Shown in pieces: positions 1-5,454 of a stretch of DNA of 9,483 nucleotides (its first letter is position 1; each line of letters starts with the position of its first letter). Both the position numbers and the translations under genes were made by a program. A model generated the notes under the pieces. The model worked only from the letters and a program-made list of their open reading frames with translations. It did no database searches and had not been told where the DNA came from. This stretch comes from Oligoflexia bacterium (lineage in GTDB: Bacteria; Bdellovibrionota; UBA1018; CAIMNF01). The stretch lies in contig CAIOKW010000038.1 of the NCBI GenBank assembly GCA_903858975.1, forward strand, positions 1 to 9,483. Reading direction: 5' to 3'.

Positions 1-1046
1 ATCACATCTTCCTTTGCAATAGCGGTCCCAGTTCGTTTTCCCTGCTGAAGTAAGGTGACCTCCCCAAAGAACTCCCCTGGCTTCTTATAAGTGATGAATT
101 GCCCCTTTACGAGGATTTCCAAAGTTCCATGGGCAACGATATAAAGGCTCTCCCCCTCCGTGCCCTCTTGAACCACCACAGACCCGGCTTTATATTCCTC
201 TACCTGACAAAGTGCCGCGACATGACTCTTTTGAGAATAGTCGAAGTACTTACTGAGTGGGGTTTCGGAAACCAATTGAACCCGATCCCCAGCGATCAAG
301 CGAGAGTCATCACTTTTATCTTCAGGGTATTCAATTTGAATGAGGGTTGTATCATCACCACTACTTCGAGCGCACTGCTCCAAAATTGGTTTTAGATTCT
401 GGCCTTGCAGCATCGCTTGGACTAAACTTGGCATTCCATTTCCATTCGATAAAGGACCATAGAGCCCATCGGTCGCTAAAAAAAGAATATCCCCCGGCTG
501 AAACTCGAGGAGTAACATATCGGGCAAGGTAAAATGAGAACCAAACGATCGAGAAACGGATTCCGAACCAGGAAAAGAGGCTGTATCCTCATGCGCTTTA
601 TGATCTTTGGTTAAAGTATAGATCTCGCCCGAACGAAATAAATAAGCGCGGCAATCCCCCAAATGCCCAAGAATAGCGAACTGCTTGTTCATCCACACGG
701 TAATACAACTGGAATGCGCATTCTTATAATTTGAGTTCTGTTCTGAAACCACCGCTAGGTTTTTTTGTGCCTCCGAAAACGCATTCACCATAAACTCCTG
801 CATGCGCTGAAGCTTTTGTGGACCAGGGAGCGGCTCATCATAGTTTTTTAGGTAGCGATTGGCTTCTACTAGCTTTTCTTGAATTTGCTTAGAAACAAAC
901 TCAGCAGCGAATCGCCCTTTACCACCATCGCTAACGGCGTCACAAAGGACATAAACCCCTTGTTCTTGATTCATGAGCGCAAAATCCTCATTCGCGGAAT
1001 GTGTACCACCCATAACACTGAACTGGACCGATTTAGGCTGAATCAT
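1..1046 (-). CDS. PP2C-family Ser/Thr phosphatase fused to a cyclic-nucleotide-binding domain (3' end outside window)
   Basis: A reading frame stays open from the ATG at 1046 to the window edge (348 codons, C-terminus missing). Residues about 8-235 form a PPM/PP2C metal-dependent phosphatase: an NED motif at 19-21, a DAVSDGGKG stretch at 36-44 in the place of the usual DGxGG, then GHLGDCRAYLFRSG, LATDGL, and GDDTT with D231-D232 where DN is usual. From about residue 260 a cNMP-binding (CAP-type) beta-roll follows, with a recognisable phosphate-binding cassette GEFFGEVTLL...KRTGTA at about 321-343. Such proteins are expected to dephosphorylate Ser/Thr targets of Hanks-type kinases; control by cAMP or cGMP is inferred from the fused domain. 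No signal peptide is seen, so it is probably cytoplasmic. It lies behind a terminator and has its own likely promoter. The DAVSDGG variant of the metal loop is unusual but keeps acidic residues. The family call is firm; ligand and target are unknown. Confidence 0.88.
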   Translation of the reverse strand, partial: MIQPKSVQFSVMGGTHSANEDFALMNQEQGVYVLCDAVSDGGKGRFAAEFVSKQIQEKLVEANRYLKNYDEPLPGPQKLQRMQEFMVNAFSEAQKNLAVVSEQNSNYKNAHSSCITVWMNKQFAILGHLGDCRAYLFRSGEIYTLTKDHKAHEDTASFPGSESVSRSFGSHFTLPDMLLLEFQPGDILFLATDGLYGPLSNGNGMPSLVQAMLQGQNLKPILEQCARSSGDDTTLIQIEYPEDKSDDSRLIAGDRVQLVSETPLSKYFDYSQKSHVAALCQVEEYKAGSVVVQEGTEGESLYIVAHGTLEILVKGQFITYKKPGEFFGEVTLLQQGKRTGTAIAKEDV

Positions 1047-1053
1047 AGGATCG

Positions 1054-1082
1054 ATTATCTCCGCAGCAATAAAAAAGGGCAA
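1054..1082 (-). promoter_or_regulatory. Sigma-70-like promoter of the PP2C gene, overlapping a terminator
   Basis: Read on the minus strand, TTGCCC (1077-1082; 4/6 to the -35 consensus) is followed by exactly 17 nt and then GATAAT (1054-1059; 5/6 to the -10 consensus). The ATG starts 7 nt after the -10, so the transcript would have no leader or only 1-2 nt. A GGAG at 1059-1062 could act as a ribosome site 12 nt before the ATG, but only on a longer read-through transcript. The -35 is the 3' arm of the terminator hairpin and the spacer holds its U-tract. Predicted by eye only. Confidence 0.5.
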
Positions 1083-1101
1083 CCCGCAAAGCGGATTGCC
1101 C
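1071..1101 (-). terminator. Rho-independent terminator of the metalloprotease gene
   Basis: On the minus strand GGGCAA-T-CCGC / TTT / GCGG-G-TTGCCC forms a stem of 6 and 4 pairs with one internal mismatch and a 3-nt loop (arms 1091-1101 and 1077-1087). It is followed at once by six T (1071-1076) and a further AT-rich stretch. It begins 22 nt after the stop codon of the protease gene. The plus-strand reading has no T-tract after the hairpin, so termination is one-directional. Confidence 0.85.
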
Positions 1102-1122
1102 TCTCAAAGTTAAACCGATGAA

Positions 1123-2046
1123 CTAGCGAGTTGCAGGCTTATACCAGCAACGTGGGCGAAATCCGAAGGCATCGCCTTTTTCTTGATTACAAGCGCCAGT
1201 TACGCCTTCAGTCTTACTGAAGTCAACCAGAGCGGAAACTCCGCAAATCGCTCCAGCGAAATAAGTGTCAAGGCGACACTGAGACACTGGGTGATTGTTG
1301 TTAGTTGTAGAAACTACGTCGGTTGAAGGAGTTTCAAATTCTGGTGCGTTTGCCGGTTCTGAAGAACTAGATCCAGAGTGGCCCAATTGATAAAGAACGT
1401 TAGCAAGAACTTTTCCGGTCATTGATGAGCGTTTGCAGATTGCAATTTCTTTAGCATCTTTAAAGCCAATCTGACACGCGTGAGAAACGTCAGCAGGAAT
1501 TGACATTGTAGAGATGATGGTCGCGTTATCGTCATTTTCGATCACGCGACGGAAACATTTCATTGTAGCAAAATAATCCGCTTGGCCTTCGTTCGCTGCC
1601 CATGAAGCTCCGAACACGCCTGGGTACTGAGGAAATCCACCTAAATGGTGACCCATTTCGTGACAAAGAACCATCACTTCGCCATCAAAAGTCATTGGCG
1701 CATAACGAGCAAGACCGCCGTAAGCGTTAATCACCCAAGTTTTGCCCTTGCGAGTTGCATTTGAGTTTACTTCAGCAGTAGACCACATGCGGTTGATCTG
1801 AAGAACGCCGCCGTGATCGGCAACAATTTTAGTATAGAGGGCTTCTACGCGATCGATTGCAAGATCGTATGCTTTACGATCAATACCACCCGCAGTCTCA
1901 AGTCCTTCTGGAATCTTAAGATCGTTCTTAGGTGCAAAATCACAAAGTTTAACAGTCTTAGACAGTTTAGATGCTACAGCAGCCTGAGCTCCTGTCGACG
2001 CCGTTACAGCAATAGCAATCGCTAATGCATTTACAAAAAATTTCAT
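1123..2046 (-). CDS. Secreted HExxH zinc metalloprotease with cysteine-rich C-terminus
   Basis: The 307-residue product starts with a clear Sec signal peptide (MKFF, a hydrophobic core, cleavage probably after AQA at about residue 22). The catalytic zinc site is CHEMGHHLGG with H129, E130 and H133. E153 in NEGQADYFA, 20 residues after H133, is the likely third ligand, giving a gluzincin-type HExxH...E arrangement. Residues about 222-255 are a Ser/Thr/Asn/Pro-rich linker. Residues 257-300 form a small tail with four cysteines (257, 268, 286, 300) ending RPRCWYKP. There are nine cysteines in all, which fits disulfide bonding outside the cytoplasm. The product is therefore probably a periplasmic or exported protease with a binding or anchoring tail. 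Its substrate is unknown and I cannot assign a MEROPS family by eye. A six-G run lies only 3 nt before the ATG, and a strong GGAGGAGGT lies 21 nt upstream. The gene stands alone, with a hairpin before it and a terminator after it. Confidence 0.85.
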   Translation of the reverse strand: MKFFVNALAIAIAVTASTGAQAAVASKLSKTVKLCDFAPKNDLKIPEGLETAGGIDRKAYDLAIDRVEALYTKIVADHGGVLQINRMWSTAEVNSNATRKGKTWVINAYGGLARYAPMTFDGEVMVLCHEMGHHLGGFPQYPGVFGASWAANEGQADYFATMKCFRRVIENDDNATIISTMSIPADVSHACQIGFKDAKEIAICKRSSMTGKVLANVLYQLGHSGSSSSEPANAPEFETPSTDVVSTTNNNHPVSQCRLDTYFAGAICGVSALVDFSKTEGVTGACNQEKGDAFGFRPRCWYKPATR

Positions 2047-2098
2047 ATTCCCCCCGAGTTTCCTAATACCTCCTCCAGTAGAATCAGTTCTAATGGAG

Positions 2099-2112
2099 AC
2101 TCATCAATGAGT
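2099..2112. promoter_or_regulatory. 14-bp perfect palindrome upstream of the metalloprotease gene
   Basis: ACTCAT-CA-ATGAGT is an inverted repeat with 6-bp arms and a 2-bp centre, 53 bp upstream of the protease start. It is flanked by a wider GAGAC (2096-2100) / GTCTC (2122-2126) pair. It could be an operator or an RNA hairpin in the leader. I see no convincing -35/-10 pair beside it, so its role is open. Confidence 0.3.
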
Positions 2113-2151
2113 GGAGAAATGGTCTCAAAGTTTATTGAAAAAACAACCAGA

Positions 2152-2172
2152 TTTTTGACCCCTCGTCAAAAA
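2152..2172 (-). terminator. Weak hairpin directly after the ABC operon, possible terminator
   Basis: TTTTTGAC (2152-2159) and GTCAAAAA (2165-2172) form an 8-bp stem around a 5-nt loop, starting at the first base after the stop codon of the binding-protein gene. The stem is mostly A-T. On the minus strand the next bases are TCTGGTTGTTTTTTC, a broken T-tract. The position fits the end of the operon, but the weak stem makes efficient termination uncertain. Confidence 0.4.
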
Positions 2173-3093
2173 TTACTTGAAGAACTGCGTCACATCTTGA
2201 CCTGGCTTGGCTAACTTCAGCTCGATCAACTGCTGATAGAGCGTCGTCCAACGTTCTTTTTTCATGGTGCCCAGTCCATTTTTTTGAGTGTCGCGCGTCT
2301 CAATAAAAGGCTTCTGAACTTTTGCGGCTTCGTCAAAAGTGGCTAAATCTAGGCTGGAATTGAGCTTTTGCATTTGAGCATTGGTTTTTGAAGGATCATG
2401 AAGGTAACGCTTCCAGCCTTCGCGAGTCGCTTTCAAAAATCTACTGACCACGCTCGATTCTTCCTTCAGAGTGTCCTCATGGGCGATCACCACAGCCAAG
2501 TAAGGATTGAATCCAGATTCAGAAATCAGGAAGGTTTGGGTCTCCAGTTTTTCACGACGTGCCGCAATAGGCTCTGATGTAATAAAGCACTGCTGTGAAA
2601 ATTTTGGGTTTTGAATAAATGAGCTGATCCCTCCGGTGTACGGAACCAACTGAGCTTTGAGAGGAGCATAATGCTTCTCTAGCCACATTGTGTAAGGAAG
2701 TCCTTTTTGAAGCGCTACAGTCCCTTCCGATTGAAAAACATCTTTTAGGGATTTAAACCCACGTGCTGGATGGACCATAAAGCCTTGGGGATCATCTTGG
2801 TACACCGCAAAAACAGCAACCACTTTAGCACCCTGGCTTCTTGCTAAAATCACTTCATCTGCAGCCGCTATTCCAAACTTCACCTTTTTAGCAGCTACCA
2901 TCTGAGTCACAGGCTGACCCGCCCCTCCGGCTAACACTTGTGTCTTCAATCCCTCTTGCTCATAGAGATGATTCAAAAAGGCCTCATAAAAGCCTCCAAA
3001 CTCTGGCTCGGGCTTCCAATTGAGGGCTAAGTCCTGCGCTGAAGCTTGAGCAAGAAAACAAAAACTCATGAGGAGGATCGAAAATGAACGCAT
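2173..3093 (-). CDS. Periplasmic substrate-binding protein, NMT1/ThiY-like (ABC importer)
   Basis: This 306-residue protein starts with a signal peptide (residues 1-19, cleavage at ASA/QD). The mature start, LALNWKPEPEFGGFYEAF, matches the NMT1/THI5-like binding proteins, whose members bind thiamine-pyrimidine precursors, riboflavin, or nitrate/taurine-type ligands. Further family signs are EGLKTQVLAGG, a GIAAADEVILARSQGAKVVAV segment and the 'GFKSLKDV' hinge region. No lipobox is seen, so it is probably a free periplasmic protein. Its ATG lies 1 nt after the permease stop, and the ribosome site (AAGGAAAA) sits within the last permease codons. It is the last gene of a five-gene operon headed by two PTPS-fold proteins, which suggests a heterocyclic ligand related to pterin metabolism (inference). 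A thiamine precursor or riboflavin remains possible. Confidence 0.85.
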   Translation of the reverse strand: MRSFSILLMSFCFLAQASAQDLALNWKPEPEFGGFYEAFLNHLYEQEGLKTQVLAGGAGQPVTQMVAAKKVKFGIAAADEVILARSQGAKVVAVFAVYQDDPQGFMVHPARGFKSLKDVFQSEGTVALQKGLPYTMWLEKHYAPLKAQLVPYTGGISSFIQNPKFSQQCFITSEPIAARREKLETQTFLISESGFNPYLAVVIAHEDTLKEESSVVSRFLKATREGWKRYLHDPSKTNAQMQKLNSSLDLATFDEAAKVQKPFIETRDTQKNGLGTMKKERWTTLYQQLIELKLAKPGQDVTQFFK

Positions 3094-3094
3094 A

Positions 3095-3841
3095 TTATTT
3101 TTCCTTTAACTGACCCAAGACTAGCGAATTCAAAAATGAAATAAATGAAAAAAACAAAATTCCCAAAAAAGCGGCCAGGAGTACCGCTGCAAAGACCCGA
3201 TCCACCCTTTGTTGGTTTCGTGCTGTGTCTACCAGCCCCCCTAAACCACTCCCTGAAATAAACTCCCCCACAATCGCACCAATCACTGCTAGCCCTGCCG
3301 CAATTTTAAACCCTCCTAAAATCTGAGGTAAGGCGGCCGGTACCCGGAGTCGAAATAAAGTCTGAAGTGGGCTTGCGTCCAACATCTTAAAAAGATTTAG
3401 AAGCAAGGGATCAGTGCCGAGCAAGCCGAGCACACTATTGGCGATCACAGGGAAAACAGAAACGATAAAAGCGGAAGCGACGACGGTCGGAAGTCCATAC
3501 CCAAGCCAAATCACGAGCAAGGGAGCAATGGCAATAATCGGTACTGTCTGAAAAAAAATGGCATAGGGGTAGAACATTTTTCGAACTAAGTTCGAAAACG
3601 AAAGGAGAAGCGCAAAGCCGAGTCCTACCACCATGGATAAACCCAAGCCTAAACTCGAGGCGAATAAGGTTTGCAGAAACGCATCCCTAAAGGATCCAAA
3701 ATCCTCTTTCAAAACTAAAAACACTTGTGAAGGTGCGGGAAGAAGAAAGGTGGGAATCATTCCCTTACGGGAAGCATATTCAGTGAAAGACGTAATCAAT
3801 AAGAGCGGAATCAGGGGATATAAAAACTTCATCGTCTTCAT
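3095..3841 (-). CDS. ABC importer permease, SsuC/ThiX-like (BPD_transp_1 family)
   Basis: The 248-residue integral membrane protein has hydrophobic segments at about 5-20, 55-82, 90-113, 117-141, 177-196 and 215-243. The cytoplasmic EAA coupling loop lies at about 150-182, ending in RVPAALPQILGGFKIAAGL. AIVGEFISGSGLGGL (189-203) is typical of permeases for nitrate, taurine, thiamine-pyrimidine or riboflavin importers. It would form a homodimeric inner-membrane channel with the ATPase encoded upstream and receive substrate from the downstream binding protein. Its ATG overlaps the ATPase stop by one base (TGATG), and AAGGAGA is spaced about 7 nt upstream. Length is normal and no broken motif is seen. 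Confidence 0.9.
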   Translation of the reverse strand: MKTMKFLYPLIPLLLITSFTEYASRKGMIPTFLLPAPSQVFLVLKEDFGSFRDAFLQTLFASSLGLGLSMVVGLGFALLLSFSNLVRKMFYPYAIFFQTVPIIAIAPLLVIWLGYGLPTVVASAFIVSVFPVIANSVLGLLGTDPLLLNLFKMLDASPLQTLFRLRVPAALPQILGGFKIAAGLAVIGAIVGEFISGSGLGGLVDTARNQQRVDRVFAAVLLAAFLGILFFSFISFLNSLVLGQLKEK

Positions 3842-4569
3842 CAGGATTCTCCTTTCAGTAAGTTGAAGCAGGCCTCAACTGTACTCAAAAAGTGAGCATC
3901 TCCGCGGAGTGAAAGCGGCCGATCCATTCCCAGATCCATCTTTTGATCAAGCACCACTTTGCCGGGTTGACCCTGGAAAATCAATGCACGGTCACAGAGC
4001 CAGAGCCCCTCTGTAATCGAATGAGTTACCATCAAGATGGTGGGACGAAGGGTCTTCCAAAGTTCACGAAGCTCCATCCCCAGCTCAATCCGAATCGGCT
4101 CATCCAGCGCAGCAAACGGCTCATCTAAGAGCAAAAGTTTGGGTTCGGTGATTAAAGCACGAGCCAGTGAAACCCTCATCTTTAAGCCCCCGGACAATTC
4201 ATGAGGCTTACTTTGCATAAAACGTTCAATTCTTAATTTTTGAACCCAGGGGCGCGCCTTTTCCAGGGCAACTTTCTCATCCACACCTCTTAAAGTTAAA
4301 GGCAAAACAATATTTTGAGCGACAGTTTTCCAAGGCAAAAGGGCTGACTCTTGGAAAACAAAACTCATTTCATTTTTTTGAAATGGTGAGCGAATTTCAC
4401 CTGAGGTTTCATCTTCAAGGCCCGCCACTAGTTTAAGTAATGTGGTTTTTCCACAACCCGATGGCCCCAAAAGAGTGACCCATTCCCCGCTCTCGATCAC
4501 GGTAGAAATCGTACCGAGACCAGCACCCGTCTGAGGAAAGATTTTACTCAGTCCCTTAAACTCAATCAT
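3841..4569 (-). CDS. ABC importer ATPase, SsuB/ThiZ/TauB-like
   Basis: This 242-residue nucleotide-binding subunit has every expected motif: Walker A GPSGCGKTT (35-43), Q-loop Q73 in FVFQESALLPW, signature LSGGL (125-129), Walker B LLLLDEP with D149-E150, a D-loop ALDE, and switch H183 in MVTHS. The signature ends in L rather than the commoner Q or M, a mild change unlikely to abolish activity. It powers the permease encoded next. The start overlaps the stop of the second PTPS-fold gene by ATGA, and GAGG lies 8 nt before it, so translation is probably coupled to the pterin-enzyme genes. That links transporter and enzymes in one regulatory unit. Confidence 0.92.
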   Translation of the reverse strand: MIEFKGLSKIFPQTGAGLGTISTVIESGEWVTLLGPSGCGKTTLLKLVAGLEDETSGEIRSPFQKNEMSFVFQESALLPWKTVAQNIVLPLTLRGVDEKVALEKARPWVQKLRIERFMQSKPHELSGGLKMRVSLARALITEPKLLLLDEPFAALDEPIRIELGMELRELWKTLRPTILMVTHSITEGLWLCDRALIFQGQPGKVVLDQKMDLGMDRPLSLRGDAHFLSTVEACFNLLKGES

Positions 4570-4946
4570 CCCCGAAGCCTCGCGCGTCCCGAAGCTCTGC
4601 CGTCCAAATCACAAAGCGTGATCGACACTTCTGCAAGAGGAGCCTCTGGAAGTACGCGAACCACTTCATCCCATACCCAGTTCGCCATATTTTCACTCGT
4701 CGGTGGAAATGAAAACGTCGTATTCAGGTATTTACCTTCAACCGCTTGAAAAATACTTGTGAGCATATTTTGAAGAAGTACTAAATCGATCAGACGATCT
4801 CCGGGAATGGGTAGATCCGTCTTGAAATCCACACTCACTCTCCATAGATGAAAGTGCGGAACTTCAAACCCGGTAAGGCTGTGTGAAGCTTTAAATTCCC
4901 CAAAAACAGATAAATCAAGAGTCTTTGGTTGATTAGGCTTTTGCAT
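4566..4946 (-). CDS. Divergent PTPS/QueD-fold protein (second paralog)
   Basis: I place the start at 4946, giving 126 residues. A longer frame from 5015 would overlap the preceding gene by 83 bp and adds nothing conserved. The T-fold of the PTPS/QueD (COG0720) family shows in FGEFKASHSLTGFEVPHFHL, with zinc-ligand candidates H22, H31 and H33 (HFH instead of the usual HGH), and in GKYLN...PPTSENMANWVWDEV. The catalytic Cys position, four residues before HxH, is F27; E28 lies three before it. The usual LDH catalytic pair reads VEG, and the C-terminal pterin-anchoring Glu appears as Asp (LCD). It may be a specialised enzyme or a non-catalytic partner of the first paralog. This is plausible because family active sites form between subunits, but unproven. 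It overlaps the upstream gene by 14 nt and the ATPase start by 4 nt. Confidence 0.75.
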   Translation of the reverse strand: MQKPNQPKTLDLSVFGEFKASHSLTGFEVPHFHLWRVSVDFKTDLPIPGDRLIDLVLLQNMLTSIFQAVEGKYLNTTFSFPPTSENMANWVWDEVVRVLPEAPLAEVSITLCDLDGRASGRARLRG

Positions 4947-5430
4947 AAGTAAACGCAGCCCCTTGTCCTGGACTTTCTTCGATATAGACCGACACAGAGG
5001 TAATGTTGGGGTCATCCATGAGCAGGTCTAGCTCTGCGCTTAAGAAATCGAAATAGGCGCGCGCCAGTGTTTCACAGGTAATATTATCGGTCTTGAGTTG
5101 AATCACTTCATCGGTCGGAATCACGTAGCGCTTCTTGCAAAGGGTGAACTCGTGGGAAGCTCGAGTGCTCTTTACTTTCTTATAGAATGGATTCTCCGTT
5201 GCAATCAGGAGCTTCTCATCCCAAAGGGCTGCGATTTTTTTCATCGCCACTTTAAAGTTTGAGAATGGAATCATATTTTTAAAAGAGGCATCCTTAAAAG
5301 TAAGCGTAAGTGTGGGCTGATACTGGTGTCCATGTAAGGACTCCTTGGTACCGTCCGGAAACACAGTCATGTGACTTGCGGCAAATTTCAGGGCCTCTTT
5401 TCGAATGCGAAGTTCAAATTGTTCAGGCAT
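4933..5430 (-). CDS. 6-pyruvoyl-tetrahydropterin synthase-like protein (PTPS/COG0720), PTPS-III-like active site
   Basis: The 165-residue product has FAASH (H20) and LHGHQY (H33, H35), the three-His zinc site of the PTPS/QueD family, plus NITCETLARAYFDFL and a C-terminal VSVYIEESPG that supplies the pterin-anchoring Glu. PTPS and QueD act on dihydroneopterin triphosphate. The catalytic Cys of CxxxHGH is K29 here, while E30 sits three before HGH (ESLHGH). This resembles the Glu-type PTPS-III of Plasmodium and of folB-lacking bacteria, which makes 6-hydroxymethyl-dihydropterin. The LDH motif reads WDEK (70-73), and an insertion of about 35 residues follows, also like the long forms. It heads the operon. 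No ribosome site precedes the ATG, which lies 6 nt after a -10 element, so it is probably leaderless. The fold is secure; the reaction is not. Confidence 0.85.
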   Translation of the reverse strand: MPEQFELRIRKEALKFAASHMTVFPDGTKESLHGHQYQPTLTLTFKDASFKNMIPFSNFKVAMKKIAALWDEKLLIATENPFYKKVKSTRASHEFTLCKKRYVIPTDEVIQLKTDNITCETLARAYFDFLSAELDLLMDDPNITSVSVYIEESPGQGAAFTYAKA

Positions 5431-5454
5431 AGTTAAACTATACCAGAGGACACT
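5429..5454. promoter_or_regulatory. Divergent control region with 13-bp palindrome and extended -10
   Basis: Only 24 bp separate the two start codons. On the minus strand TGGTATAGT (-10 at 5437-5442) is an extended -10, 6 nt before the ATG of the first PTPS-like gene, which predicts a leaderless mRNA; there is no good -35. ATAGTT-A-AACTAT (5429-5441) is a perfect inverted repeat covering that -10, so a repressor bound there would be well placed to block the leftward promoter and probably the rightward one. The rightward gene has a ribosome site AGAGGA at 5445-5450; its own -10/-35 must lie within the start of the leftward gene and I cannot identify it. Confidence 0.5.

Noticed and set aside
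99..1121. Several plus-strand open frames opposite the left-end phosphatase gene
   Set aside because: They lie antisense to a frame with clear PP2C and cNMP-binding motifs and show no domain or ribosome site of their own.
4947..5015. Longer start (5015) for the second PTPS-fold gene
   Set aside because: It would overlap the preceding gene by 83 bp, and the added 23 residues match nothing in the family; the ATG at 4946 gives a normal N-terminus.
4566..5430. QueD function in queuosine synthesis
   Set aside because: The catalytic Cys of QueD is absent in both proteins, and no queC, queE or queF lies nearby; the sepiapterin reductase points elsewhere.
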